Assembly (NCBI RefSeq): GCF_000472425.1 | Contig: NZ_AXAI01000001.1 | Coordinates: forward strand, 186,001-250,000 | Reading direction: 5' to 3' | Source of the DNA: Bradyrhizobium sp. Tv2a-2 | GTDB taxonomy: Bacteria > Pseudomonadota > Alphaproteobacteria > Rhizobiales > Xanthobacteraceae | Length of the DNA: 64,000 nucleotides | Shown here: piece after piece, positions 9,516-18,645 of the stretch | Layout: every line of letters starts with the position of its first letter | How positions within the stretch are numbered: the first letter of the stretch is position 1 | Translations under genes and position numbers: made by a program | Notes under the pieces: generated by a model | The model's input: only the letters and a program-made list of their open reading frames with translations | Databases searched by the model: none | Told to the model about the DNA's origin: nothing

Positions 9516-10514
9516 ATGGCGGAGAGTGTCGAAAAGCTGGAAGATGTGATCGTCCGCTCGGCCGAGCAGGTATCGGGACAGATCCGCGCCGCCAAGGACG
9601 CGATTGGAAACGTTATCTTCGGCCAGGACCGTGTGATTGAAGACACGCTGGTGACGATCCTGTCTGGCGGACATGCGCTCCTGATCGGCGTGCCCGGTCT
9701 GGCCAAGACCAAGCTCGTGGAGACGCTCGGCATCACGCTTGGACTTGACGCCAAGCGCATCCAGTTCACGCCGGACCTGATGCCATCGGACATTCTCGGC
9801 GCCGAGGTGCTGGACGAGAGCAACTCCGGCAAGCGCTCGTTCCGCTTCATCGCGGGCCCAGTATTCGCGCAGCTCCTGATGGCGGACGAGATCAACCGCG
9901 CCAGCCCGCGCACGCAATCGGCGCTGCTGCAGTCAATGCAGGAGCAGCACATCACCGTTGCGGGCGCGCGCCACGATCTGCCGAAGCCGTTCCATGTGCT
10001 CGCCACACAAAACCCGCTGGAACAGGAAGGCACCTATCCGCTGCCGGAAGCCCAGCTCGACCGCTTCCTGATGGAGATCGACGTCGATTATCCCGACCGC
10101 GATGCCGAGCGGCGTATCCTGTTCGAGACCACCGGCGCCGAGGAGACGCTTGCCAGGGGAGCGATGACCGCGGACGCGCTGATCGCAGCGCAACGGCTGG
10201 TGCGTCGCCTTCCCGTCGGCGATTCCGTGGTCGAGGCCATTCTGTCGCTGGTGCGCTCCGCACGTCCGGGCCCGGACGCGGGCGAAGCCGGCAAGCTGAT
10301 CGCGTGGGGCCCCGGCCCGCGCGCCAGTCAATCGCTGATGCTCGCCGTGCGGGCCCGCGCGTTGCTCGACGGGCGGCTGGCCCCCTCCATCGACGACGTG
10401 CTCGACCTCGCCGAGCCCATCCTCAAGCACCGCATGGCGCTCACGTTTGCGGCGCGCGCCGAGGGGCGTACGATTCCGGACGTGATCCGCCAATTGAAGA
10501 CCCGGATCGGTTGA
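9516..10514 (+). CDS. moxR: MoxR family AAA+ ATPase
   Basis: A 332-residue AAA+ ATPase of the MoxR class, chaperone-like enzymes that usually work with VWA-domain partners in maturing metalloproteins or envelope complexes. Walker A is GVPGLAKTK (58-66), Walker B is LLMADE (120-125), and LATQNPLEQEGTYPLPEAQL carries sensor and family residues. An AAGGAG site sits 9 nt before the ATG. Its stop overlaps the start of the DUF58 gene (ATGA), and it heads a four-gene cluster. The target of the system is unknown. Confidence 0.93.
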   Translation: MAESVEKLEDVIVRSAEQVSGQIRAAKDAIGNVIFGQDRVIEDTLVTILSGGHALLIGVPGLAKTKLVETLGITLGLDAKRIQFTPDLMPSDILGAEVLDESNSGKRSFRFIAGPVFAQLLMADEINRASPRTQSALLQSMQEQHITVAGARHDLPKPFHVLATQNPLEQEGTYPLPEAQLDRFLMEIDVDYPDRDAERRILFETTGAEETLARGAMTADALIAAQRLVRRLPVGDSVVEAILSLVRSARPGPDAGEAGKLIAWGPGPRASQSLMLAVRARALLDGRLAPSIDDVLDLAEPILKHRMALTFAARAEGRTIPDVIRQLKTRIG

Positions 10515-11455
10515 TGGCAGAAGCGAACAGGGGCGCGGGCAAGGAGATTGTTGCGATACGACGTGCCGATGGCGAAAGCCGCACGCTTGCCGCCTCGCTG
10601 CCGCGACTCGTGCTCGAGGCCCGCCGCATCGCCGCCAACGTGATCCATGGCCTGCATGGAAGGCGGCGCGCCGGCACCGGCGAGAACTTCTGGCAGTATC
10701 GCCGCTTCATCTCCGGCGAGCCGTCGCAGAATGTCGACTGGCGCCGCTCGGCGCGGGATGATCACCTCTATGTCCGCGAGCAGGAGTGGGAGGCGGCCCA
10801 TACGGTGTGGCTTTGGCCGGACCGCTCGCCGTCAATGGCCTTCGCCTCGAGACAGGCGCGCGACAGCAAGCTCGAACGCACGCTGATCGTCACCTTTGCG
10901 CTTGCTGAACTTCTGGTGGCCGGCGGCGAACGGGTCGGCATTCCCGGCCTGATGAATCCGACCGCAAGCCGCGGGGTGATCGACAAGATGGCGCAGGCAA
11001 TGTTGCACGACGACGCGGCGCGGCCGAGCCTGCCGCCGTCCTTCGTGCCGTCGGCGCTGGCCGAGATCGTGGTGCTGTCGGATTTCTGGTCGCCGATCGC
11101 CGAGATCACCGCCATGCTCACGGGACTGTCCTCTTCGGGCGCGCATGGCGTGCTGGTACAGATCGTCGATCCCGCGGAGGAGACGTTCCCCTATTCGGGC
11201 CGCATCGAATTCGTCGAGCCGGAGGGCCATGGCGTCATTACAGCGGGCCGCGCGGAACGCTGGGCCAGCGACTATGTCGAACGTGTCGCGCTGCACCGCG
11301 ACCAGATCCGCGCCGAGACCGGCCGGCTTGACTGGCTGTTTGCCACCCACACCACCGACCGTTCGGCGGCGGAGTTGCTGTTGTTCCTGCATGGCGGCAT
11401 GACGGTGAGCAAGACGGGCGTGCACGGCAACGTCAAAGTGGGGCGCAGCGCATGA
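10514..11455 (+). CDS. DUF58 domain-containing protein
   Basis: A 313-residue partner of MoxR ATPases. The DUF58 core motif GENFWQYRRFISGEPSQNVD and the following DWRRSARDDHLYVREQE lie near residues 55-95, and the second half resembles a degenerate VWA domain (WLWPDRSPSMAF). No membrane segment or signal peptide is evident. The start ATG overlaps the moxR stop and its own TGA overlaps the next start, so the first three genes are translationally coupled. By analogy with other MoxR-DUF58-VWA operons it probably links the ATPase to the membrane subunits. Confidence 0.92.
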   Translation: MAEANRGAGKEIVAIRRADGESRTLAASLPRLVLEARRIAANVIHGLHGRRRAGTGENFWQYRRFISGEPSQNVDWRRSARDDHLYVREQEWEAAHTVWLWPDRSPSMAFASRQARDSKLERTLIVTFALAELLVAGGERVGIPGLMNPTASRGVIDKMAQAMLHDDAARPSLPPSFVPSALAEIVVLSDFWSPIAEITAMLTGLSSSGAHGVLVQIVDPAEETFPYSGRIEFVEPEGHGVITAGRAERWASDYVERVALHRDQIRAETGRLDWLFATHTTDRSAAELLLFLHGGMTVSKTGVHGNVKVGRSA

Positions 11456-14268
11456 TCTTCGGGCTGCCCCTCTCCTTCACCGAGCCGTTCCTGCTGGCGG
11501 GCCTGTTGAGCCTGCCGGTCCTGTGGTGGGTGCTGCGCGTGATGCCGCCGCGGCCACGGCGCATCGAGTTTCCGCCGACGCGGCTCCTGTTCGACATCCA
11601 GCCCAAGGAGGAGACGCCCTCGCGCACGCCGTGGTGGCTGACGCTGTTGCGGCTTGCCGCGGCGGCGCTGGTGATTTTCGCGGCCGCCGGTCCCATCTGG
11701 AATCCCCAGACCGGGCTTGCCGGCAGCAAGGCGCCGCTGATGATCCTGCTCGACGACGGCTGGAGCGCGGCCTCGAGCTGGGAGGCGCGGATCCGTGCCG
11801 CCGACGAGTTGATCACCAACGCGGACTCCGATCGCCGCGGTGTGGCGTTGGTGCCGCTCTCGGAGCCCGCGCGGGACATCACCATGATGACCGGGGGCGC
11901 GGCGCGCGTGGCACTGCGCCAGCTCACGCCAAAGCCCTATTCGATCGATCGTGTGGACACGCTTGCCACGATCGATCGCTTCCTGAAAGGTGCCGGCGAC
12001 GTCGAGATCGCCTGGCTGTCCGATGGTGTCGACACCGGCCGCGGGCCGGAATTCGTCGAGGGCCTGGGAAAGACCATCGGCAACCGCACGCTCACCATCT
12101 ATCAGGGCGGAACGCAATCGCCGCTCGCTCTGGCCGCGGCGGAGAACGCGGCGGCGAAAATGACGGTCAAGGTGCTGCGCGCCGACTCTGGCGTCGGCGG
12201 TGGCATGGTGCGCGCGCTCGACGCCAAGGGCTCGCCGATCGGCGACGCGCGCTTTGCCTTTGCGCCGCAGGCACTGGAGACCGATGCCGCCTTCGACCTT
12301 CCGGTCGAATTGCGCAACGACATTGCGCGTCTCGAGATTGCCGGCGAGCGCTCGGCGGGTGCTGTGCAGCTGCTCGACAAGCGCTGGCGCCGCCGCGCTA
12401 TCGGCATTGTCAGCGGCGCCACCAGCGACACCGCACAGCCCTTGCTGGCGTCAACCTTCTATCTTGCCCGCGCGCTTGGTCCGTTCGCCGATGTGCGGCT
12501 GGGCGATCGCGGCGTGGCGCCGCAGCAGGCGGTGGCCCAGTTCCTCGATCAGAAGCTGCCGATGATCATCCTGGCCGATGTCGGGACGCTGTCGCCCGAA
12601 GTGCGCGATCGCCTCAATGCGTGGATCGACCAGGGCGGCGTGCTGGTGCGTTTCGCCGGTCCGCGGCTGGCGCAGGGCGATGACGACCTCGTCCCGGTGA
12701 AGCTGCGCCGCGGCGGCCGAACGCTCGGCGGCAGCCTGACCTGGGAGAAGCCGCAGCATCTGACCGCCTTCGCCGCCGACGGCCCGTTCGCAGGCCTTGC
12801 GGTGCCCAAGGACGTCACCGTCAGCCGGCAGGTGCTGGCCGAGCCCGACGCGGTGCTCGCGACCAAGAGCTGGGCCTCGCTCGAAGACGGAACCCCGCTG
12901 GTCACAGGAGAACGCCGCGGCAAGGGCATCCTGAGCCTGTTTCACGTGAGCGCGGATATGCGCTGGTCCGATTTGCCGATGTCCGGAACCTTCGTCGAGA
13001 TGCTTCGCCACCTCGTCGACATGTCGGGCTACACTTCCAATCCCGGCGCGGGCGTGGAAGCCCAAAGCAGCGCCAAGGAGACGCTGGCGCCGCTGCATAC
13101 GCTGGATGGTTTCGGCGCCTTCGGTCCGCCGCCCTCGACTGCGAAACCGTTGCCGGCAGATTACCGCGACCGCGCCACGCCCGATCATCCGCCAGGCTTC
13201 TATGGCCCGGCGGATGGCCCCCTCGCCGTTAACACTCTGGCCGCGGCCGATCGCATCGTCGCGCTCGATACCGCGCCGTTGCACGCGCGGCGCGCCACCT
13301 ACACCAACGCCGAGCCGCGCGACCTCCGGGGCATCCTGCTTTCCGCCGCGCTCGCGCTGTTCCTGGTCGATGCCATCATCGTTGCACTGCTCGGCGGCGG
13401 GCTCGCGGCACTGGTGCGGCGGCGCGCGGCGCCGGCCGCGCTGGCGTTCGGCCTGATCGTTGCGGGCCTTGTGCTGACGCCATCGGCAATCCGCGCCGAG
13501 AGCGCCGACGATTTCGCCATGCGCGCGACGTCGCAGACGCGGCTTGCTTATGTCGTTACCGGCAATGCGGACGTGGACTCGATCGTGAAATCGGGCATGG
13601 CGGGGCTGACGCTATTTCTTGCACAGCGCACGGCGCTCGAGGCCGGCGATCCCGTCGGCGTCGATCCCGCGCATGACGAGCTTGCCTTCTTCCCGCTGAT
13701 CTACTGGCCGATCGTGCCCGGCGCGCCCAAGCCGCCGCAGGACGCGCTGAACAAGATCGACGCCTACATGAAGCAGGGCGGCACCGTGCTGTTCGACACC
13801 CGTGATGCAGTCGAGGCGCCCCCCGGCGAGAACGGCTCATCGCAGACGCCGGGCATGCAGGCGCTGCGCGACATCCTCTCCTCCCTCGATGTTCCCGAAC
13901 TCGAGCCGGTCCCGCGCGAGCATGTCCTCACCAAGACCTTCTATCTCTTGCGCGACTTTCCCGGACGCTTCGTCAACGGCCAGACCTGGGTCGAGGCGCT
14001 GCCGCGCGAAGACGAAGACGAGAGCGCGTCGCGGCCCGCACGCGGCGGCGATGGCGTCTCACCGATCATCATCACCTCGAATGATCTCGCCGGTGCCTGG
14101 GCGATCCGGCCCGACGGCCAGCCGATGCTGCCGCTCACCCCCGGCGAGCCGAAACAGCGCGAGTTCGCCTTCCGCGCCGGCGTCAACATCGTGATGTACA
14201 CGCTGACCGGCAACTACAAGGCCGACCAGGTGCACGCACCGGCGCTGATCGAACGGCTCGGGCAATAG
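11452..14268 (+). CDS. BatA-like / DUF4159 membrane protein
   Basis: A large 938-residue protein. The N-terminus is BatA-like, with two membrane segments (about 8-28 and 62-82), followed by a VWA-like region starting near LMILLDDGWS (about 97). A central part resembles the amidotransferase-like fold seen in such proteins. Two further membrane segments lie around 625-650 and 660-680. A C-terminal DUF4159 domain (about 700-935) is predicted outside the cytoplasm and contains FFPLIYWPI and GTVLFDTRD. It overlaps the DUF58 gene by four bases. The architecture is typical of alphaproteobacterial MoxR clusters, and the function is not established. Confidence 0.88.
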   Translation: MIFGLPLSFTEPFLLAGLLSLPVLWWVLRVMPPRPRRIEFPPTRLLFDIQPKEETPSRTPWWLTLLRLAAAALVIFAAAGPIWNPQTGLAGSKAPLMILLDDGWSAASSWEARIRAADELITNADSDRRGVALVPLSEPARDITMMTGGAARVALRQLTPKPYSIDRVDTLATIDRFLKGAGDVEIAWLSDGVDTGRGPEFVEGLGKTIGNRTLTIYQGGTQSPLALAAAENAAAKMTVKVLRADSGVGGGMVRALDAKGSPIGDARFAFAPQALETDAAFDLPVELRNDIARLEIAGERSAGAVQLLDKRWRRRAIGIVSGATSDTAQPLLASTFYLARALGPFADVRLGDRGVAPQQAVAQFLDQKLPMIILADVGTLSPEVRDRLNAWIDQGGVLVRFAGPRLAQGDDDLVPVKLRRGGRTLGGSLTWEKPQHLTAFAADGPFAGLAVPKDVTVSRQVLAEPDAVLATKSWASLEDGTPLVTGERRGKGILSLFHVSADMRWSDLPMSGTFVEMLRHLVDMSGYTSNPGAGVEAQSSAKETLAPLHTLDGFGAFGPPPSTAKPLPADYRDRATPDHPPGFYGPADGPLAVNTLAAADRIVALDTAPLHARRATYTNAEPRDLRGILLSAALALFLVDAIIVALLGGGLAALVRRRAAPAALAFGLIVAGLVLTPSAIRAESADDFAMRATSQTRLAYVVTGNADVDSIVKSGMAGLTLFLAQRTALEAGDPVGVDPAHDELAFFPLIYWPIVPGAPKPPQDALNKIDAYMKQGGTVLFDTRDAVEAPPGENGSSQTPGMQALRDILSSLDVPELEPVPREHVLTKTFYLLRDFPGRFVNGQTWVEALPREDEDESASRPARGGDGVSPIIITSNDLAGAWAIRPDGQPMLPLTPGEPKQREFAFRAGVNIVMYTLTGNYKADQVHAPALIERLGQ

Positions 14269-14287
14269 GACTGGACAAAGGTAAGAC

Positions 14288-16351
14288 ATGAACTACGGCA
14301 TCGCGTTCACGCCGCTTGTTCCCTCGATCGTGCTCTGGATCGCGATCGCAGCGATTGTCGTGATCGCCGCATTGCTGTTGCTTGCGCGGGCGCGCGGTGC
14401 GGCGGTGCGCGTCGCGGCACTGGCGCTGATCGTGCTTGCGCTGGCCAACCCGTCCTTCACGCGCGAGGACCGCGAACCCTTAAGCTCGGTTGCGGCGGTC
14501 GTGGTCGACAAGAGCCCCAGCCAGAATTTCGGCGACCGCAACCAGCAGACCGAGCAGGCCCGCACCGAGCTTGTCGATGCCCTGAAAAAGATCAAGGGCC
14601 TCGAGGTCCGCGTGGTCGAGGCTGGACAGGCCGACGGCGAGACCGACGGCACCCATCTGTTCGGCGCATTGTCCTCAGCGCTCTCAGATGTTCCGGTCGA
14701 TCGCGTCGCCGGCGCCTTCCTGATCACCGATGGTCGCGTGCACGACATTCCCGCCAATACCGGCGGGCTCGGCTTCCAGGCGCCGGTGCATGCCCTGATC
14801 ACGGGAGCGAAGAACGAGCGTGACCGCCGCATCGCGATCACTGCGGCGCCGCGCTTCGGCATCGTCGGCCAGACCCAAACCATCACCTACAGGCTCGACG
14901 ACCAGGGAGTGACCGGCGACCGCGCCAAGATCACCATCCGCCGCGACGGCGAGACCATCAGCGAGCGCACGCTCCAGAGCGGCCAGACCTCCAGCGTCGA
15001 CATCGACATCAAGCACGAGGGGCAGAACATCGTCGAGATCGAGGCGTCGCCGCTGGAGAACGAGCTGACGCCGGTCAACAACCGCGCGGTGGTCTCGATC
15101 GACGGCGTGCGCGACAAGCTGCGCGTGCTGCTCGTCTCCGGCGAGCCGCATTCAGGCGAGCGCACCTGGCGCAACCTCCTGAAGTCGGACGCCAGCGTCG
15201 ACCTCGTCCATTTCACCATCCTTCGTCCGCCGGAGAAGCAGGACGGCACGCCGATCAACGAATTATCGCTGATCGCTTTTCCGACCCGCGAACTGTTCCA
15301 GCAGAAGATCAACGAATTCCAGTTGATCATCTTCGACCGCTACGCCCGCCAGGGCGTGCTGCCGGTCGCCTATTTCGACAATATCGCGCGCTATGTGCGC
15401 TCGGGCGGCGCTGTGCTGGTTTCGGCAGGGCCGGACTATGCGTCGAACACCTCGATCTGGCGCACGCCACTGGACTCGGTGCTGCCGGCGGAGCCCGTCG
15501 GCGTCACGGAGAAGCCGTTCTATGCGCATCTGACCGATGCCGGCAAACGCCATCCGGTGACACGTGGCCTCGAGGGCTCGGCTTTTGAGCCCCCGCACTG
15601 GAGTCGTTTCTTCCGCACCGTCGAAACCCGCAACGCCGTCAGTCCGCCTGTCATGACCGGTGCCAATGGTGAGCCGCTGCTGCTGTTGTCCCGCTTCGGC
15701 GAGGGTCGTGTCGCGCTCTTGCTTACTGACCACATCTGGCTGTGGGCACGCGGTTATGAGGGTGGCGGACCGCATCTCGATTTGTTGCGACGGATGTCGC
15801 ACTGGCTGATGAAGCAGCCTGATCTCGACGAAGAGGCGCTCAGGCTCAAGGTGCAGGGTCATGACCTCGAAGTGATCCGCCAGACCATGGGCGATACCAT
15901 CGCGCCCGTCACGGTGACCTCGCCGTCCGGCGTCGCTCGCGACTTGACGCTGACCGAGGGCGAGCCCGGTCAATGGCGCGCGACCATGCCGGCCGGCGAA
16001 CTCGGACTGTGGCAGGCGACCGACGGCACGCTGAAGGCGCTGATCAATGTCGGCCCGACCAATCCAAAGGAATTTTCGGAAGTGACCTCGACCACCGAAA
16101 CGCTCAAGCCGCTCACGCAGGCGACCGGCGGCGACGCGCGGCGTGTCGCGGATGGCTCAGGCATCGATCTGCCGCGCATCGTCGGCGTGCACTCGACCAG
16201 CGTCTTCCACGGCGACGGCTGGATGGGCGTCCGGCTGCGCGATGCCAGCGTGGTCAAGGGCGTCGGCGTGCTGCCGGTTTTCGCCGGCCTGATCGGCCTG
16301 TTGTTGCTGCTCGGCGCCTTCGCCGGCACCTGGCTGCGCGAGGGACGGTAG
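14288..16351 (+). CDS. membrane protein with amidotransferase-like region, MoxR cluster
   Basis: A 687-residue membrane protein with two N-terminal hydrophobic segments (about 9-31 and 35-53) and one near the C-terminus (about 660-680). Between them lies a VWA-like start (VAAVVVDKSPSQ, near residue 72), a beta-rich middle, and a region with the look of class I glutamine amidotransferase-like domains (about 270-500). I see no clear catalytic Cys-His pair, so enzymatic activity is doubtful. It starts 19 nt after the DUF4159 gene and closes the cluster. Function unknown; it probably forms a membrane complex with the BatA/DUF4159 protein. Confidence 0.82.
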   Translation: MNYGIAFTPLVPSIVLWIAIAAIVVIAALLLLARARGAAVRVAALALIVLALANPSFTREDREPLSSVAAVVVDKSPSQNFGDRNQQTEQARTELVDALKKIKGLEVRVVEAGQADGETDGTHLFGALSSALSDVPVDRVAGAFLITDGRVHDIPANTGGLGFQAPVHALITGAKNERDRRIAITAAPRFGIVGQTQTITYRLDDQGVTGDRAKITIRRDGETISERTLQSGQTSSVDIDIKHEGQNIVEIEASPLENELTPVNNRAVVSIDGVRDKLRVLLVSGEPHSGERTWRNLLKSDASVDLVHFTILRPPEKQDGTPINELSLIAFPTRELFQQKINEFQLIIFDRYARQGVLPVAYFDNIARYVRSGGAVLVSAGPDYASNTSIWRTPLDSVLPAEPVGVTEKPFYAHLTDAGKRHPVTRGLEGSAFEPPHWSRFFRTVETRNAVSPPVMTGANGEPLLLLSRFGEGRVALLLTDHIWLWARGYEGGGPHLDLLRRMSHWLMKQPDLDEEALRLKVQGHDLEVIRQTMGDTIAPVTVTSPSGVARDLTLTEGEPGQWRATMPAGELGLWQATDGTLKALINVGPTNPKEFSEVTSTTETLKPLTQATGGDARRVADGSGIDLPRIVGVHSTSVFHGDGWMGVRLRDASVVKGVGVLPVFAGLIGLLLLLGAFAGTWLREGR

Positions 16352-16364
16352 TTCGACGGCGGCG

Positions 16365-16877
16365 CTACTTGGCAAAGTCCCAGTCTGGACGGATGGCGCC
16401 GGAGACTCCATCGAAGGCCGCATCGACCAGTTCGACCATCAGGAGGCGGTCGTAATCGACCGGCCCCGGCATTGTAGCCCTGCCCTTCGGCACCTTCTTG
16501 AACCCAACCTGGCTGTAGTAGGGCTCGTCGCCGACCAGGAGCACCAGGCGGTGACCCTTGGTCTTTGCTTCGCCAAGCGCGCGCTGCAGCAGGAGCCGGC
16601 CTATACCGCGGCCGCGGAACGGCGGCTCGACTGTCAATGGGCCCAGCAGCAGGGCCTTCGTATCGCCGACACAAATGGGCAATTGACGGATCGATCCGAC
16701 CAAAAGCGTCCCGATGCGCGCGGTGAAGGACAGGTCCAGGAGCGGATCGACGTGCTCGCGTAGGCGGTAGGCGCTGAGCACGAAGCGGCCGGGCCCGAAG
16801 GTGCGCTCCAGCAGCCGTTCGATCGCCTGGGCATCCCTGGGGCTTTCCGGAGCTATGGTGAGGGACAAATCGTTCAT
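16365..16877 (-). CDS. GNAT family N-acetyltransferase
   Basis: A 170-residue acetyltransferase of the YhbS-like GNAT group. The acetyl-CoA binding motif A is clear as PFRGRGIGRLLLQRAL (about 85-100), preceded by LLLGPLTVEP and followed by LVGDEPYYSQVGF, which holds the family's motif B tyrosine. The substrate cannot be inferred. It converges on the MoxR cluster with a 13-nt gap. Confidence 0.85.
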   Translation of the reverse strand: MNDLSLTIAPESPRDAQAIERLLERTFGPGRFVLSAYRLREHVDPLLDLSFTARIGTLLVGSIRQLPICVGDTKALLLGPLTVEPPFRGRGIGRLLLQRALGEAKTKGHRLVLLVGDEPYYSQVGFKKVPKGRATMPGPVDYDRLLMVELVDAAFDGVSGAIRPDWDFAK

Positions 16878-16929
16878 GCGTGGCGCCTTAGCATCCGCCG
16901 CGCGGGCGGTCCAGAACGGCGGAAGGGCG

Positions 16930-17895
16930 TCACCGCTCGCCGACTGGCGGCTGCGCCAGATAGGCGAGCAGCTTCATCTCCCGCCGCCCGCGCGTCACCG
17001 TGTCAAGCACCAGACCCGAGGACACCGACAGAATCGCCACTATCATCAGGCCGGTCGAGAGCACCGCCGTCGGCAGGCGAGGCACGATGCCCTGTTCCAG
17101 ATAGGTGATGAAGATCGGGATCGCGAGGCCGATCGATATCAGCGCCAGGAAGATGCCAATCGCCGAGAAAAATCGCAGCGGCTTTTCCGAACGATAGAGC
17201 TTCAACATGGTGCCGAGGATGCGGAAGCCGTCGCGCCAGGTGTTGAGCTTGGAGAACGACCCCTCTGGGCGCGCAAAGTATGGCGTTTCGACCTCGGCAA
17301 CCGGCAGCGCGAGCTCAAGGGCGTGCACGCTCAACTCGGTTTCGATCTCGAAGCCGCCGGAGAGAATCGGGAACGATTTGACGAAGCGGCGCGAGAACAC
17401 GCGATAGCCCGACAGGATGTCCTTGAAGGTCTGGCCGAACACGTCGGCCAGGAACCGCGTCAGCAACAAATTGCCGGTGCGATGGCCAATGCGATAGGCG
17501 GCCTTGTTCTGGTCGACGCGAAGGCCGACCACCATGTCGAGATGCTCGGTCACAAGCATCTCGACCATGCGCGGCGCGCTTGCCGCGTCATAGGTCGCGT
17601 CACCGTCGACCAGCACATAGATGTCGGCATCGATGTCGGCGAACATCCGCCGTACCACATGGCCCTTGCCCTGCTGCCGCTCGGCACGCACCACCGCGCC
17701 CGCCTCGCGCGCGACCGCGGCGGTGCGGTCCCTGGAATTGTTGTCATAGACATAAACGGTCGCCGAGGGCAGCGCCTTGCGAAAATCGGCGACCACGCTT
17801 CCGACCGCGGCCTCCTCATTGAAGCACGGCACCAGGACGGCGATTCGCGGCGGTAAGAGCGTCATTCCCTTCAGGCCCGTTGGCAGAGGCTTCAT
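16930..17895 (-). CDS. glycosyltransferase family 2, membrane-anchored
   Basis: A 321-residue GT2 enzyme. The GT-A domain has VLVPCFNEE (about 20-28), VYDNNSRD and the DxD-like LVDGDATYD (about 95-103), and the acceptor-side region includes SGYRVFSRRF. Two C-terminal membrane segments (about 240-262 and 272-295) anchor it, as in polyprenyl-phosphate sugar transferases. The acceptor may be a lipid carrier, but neither sugar nor acceptor is shown. The start is taken at 17895; an internal ATG at 17865 behind AAGGG is a possible alternative. Confidence 0.87.
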   Translation of the reverse strand: MKPLPTGLKGMTLLPPRIAVLVPCFNEEAAVGSVVADFRKALPSATVYVYDNNSRDRTAAVAREAGAVVRAERQQGKGHVVRRMFADIDADIYVLVDGDATYDAASAPRMVEMLVTEHLDMVVGLRVDQNKAAYRIGHRTGNLLLTRFLADVFGQTFKDILSGYRVFSRRFVKSFPILSGGFEIETELSVHALELALPVAEVETPYFARPEGSFSKLNTWRDGFRILGTMLKLYRSEKPLRFFSAIGIFLALISIGLAIPIFITYLEQGIVPRLPTAVLSTGLMIVAILSVSSGLVLDTVTRGRREMKLLAYLAQPPVGER

Positions 17896-17975
17896 CGACT
17901 CACAACGTGCTTATCACGATCGGGCGCGCGCCGCCTCTAGTGCCGGTCTGCCATCCACCACTGCGCGCGCCGCCC

Positions 17976-18030
17976 TCATCGCCAAGCCCTCATCGCCAAG
18001 TCTCTCATCGCCAAGTCTCTCATCGCCATG
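17976..18030. repeat. tandem 15-bp repeat at the 3' end of the NUDIX gene
   Basis: Four copies of TCATCGCCAAG-type units lie head to tail at 17976, 17990, 18005 and 18020, with unit lengths of 14, 15 and 15 bp. Read on the minus strand, each unit ends in TGG CGA TGA. The copy at 18020 supplies the actual stop codon of the NUDIX gene, and the next two 15-bp units repeat that stop in frame. Confidence 0.85.
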
Positions 18031-18523
18031 TGGCGAGCGGCGGCTTGCCCATGAGCACCTCGGCGATCCGCAGCCGCGTGCCCGGGGTGGTATCCTCCGG
18101 CAAGTCGTCGGCAGCGAAAAAGCCGCAAGCCGCGATTTCGCGGTTCGGCTCGGGCAGGCGATCCTGGAGGTACTGCCTGACGACATAGACCGCGACATGG
18201 TCGCGAATGGAGACGTGGCTGTTGAAAAAAACGCCGTGCAGCACGGGCTCGCCGACGAGCTCGATGCGCCCCTCCTCCCAAAGCTCGCGCTTGAGACTAT
18301 CCGGGAGGCTCTCGCCAACCTCGACGCCGCCGCCGGGCAGATGCCAGCCCGCGACATAGCTGTGCAGGACGAGGAAGACGCGGCTCTCGCTGTCCAGCAC
18401 CACGGCACGAACGCCGAGCGTCATGCCGCGGGCGAAGCGCCAATAGAGGTGAAACAGCCGCCCCAGCCACGGCTCCATGCGGCTGCGCAGGCGCTGCGGC
18501 AAGCTCTTCGTCGTCTCCGGCAT
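18020..18523 (-). CDS. NUDIX hydrolase
   Basis: A 167-residue NUDIX hydrolase. The NUDIX box begins GGGVEVGES and ends RELWEEGRI. The final Gly is displaced by one position compared with the consensus REUXEEXGU, but the metal-binding glutamates are present. HLPGGGVEVGES and a preceding 30-residue basic, aromatic-rich leader resemble enzymes acting on nucleoside diphosphate derivatives; the substrate is unknown. The start ATG follows AGGATCCTG. The stop codon lies in a tandem repeat. Confidence 0.85.
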   Translation of the reverse strand: MPETTKSLPQRLRSRMEPWLGRLFHLYWRFARGMTLGVRAVVLDSESRVFLVLHSYVAGWHLPGGGVEVGESLPDSLKRELWEEGRIELVGEPVLHGVFFNSHVSIRDHVAVYVVRQYLQDRLPEPNREIAACGFFAADDLPEDTTPGTRLRIAEVLMGKPPLATWR

Positions 18524-18645
18524 CAGGATCCTTTGCGGCCGCGGTGTTTATGGGTTGCGCGGGAAGCTTGCGCCTGCGAATAGAGGGCATCTTTGCGGGG
18601 GTATCACGCGGTGGTCAAGCAACGGCGCGCGCGCAATTGGGGCCA

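Noticed and set aside
17976..18030. Possible CRISPR-like direct repeats
   Set aside because: The units are 14-15 bp and strictly tandem with no spacers; they are a simple duplication of the gene end.
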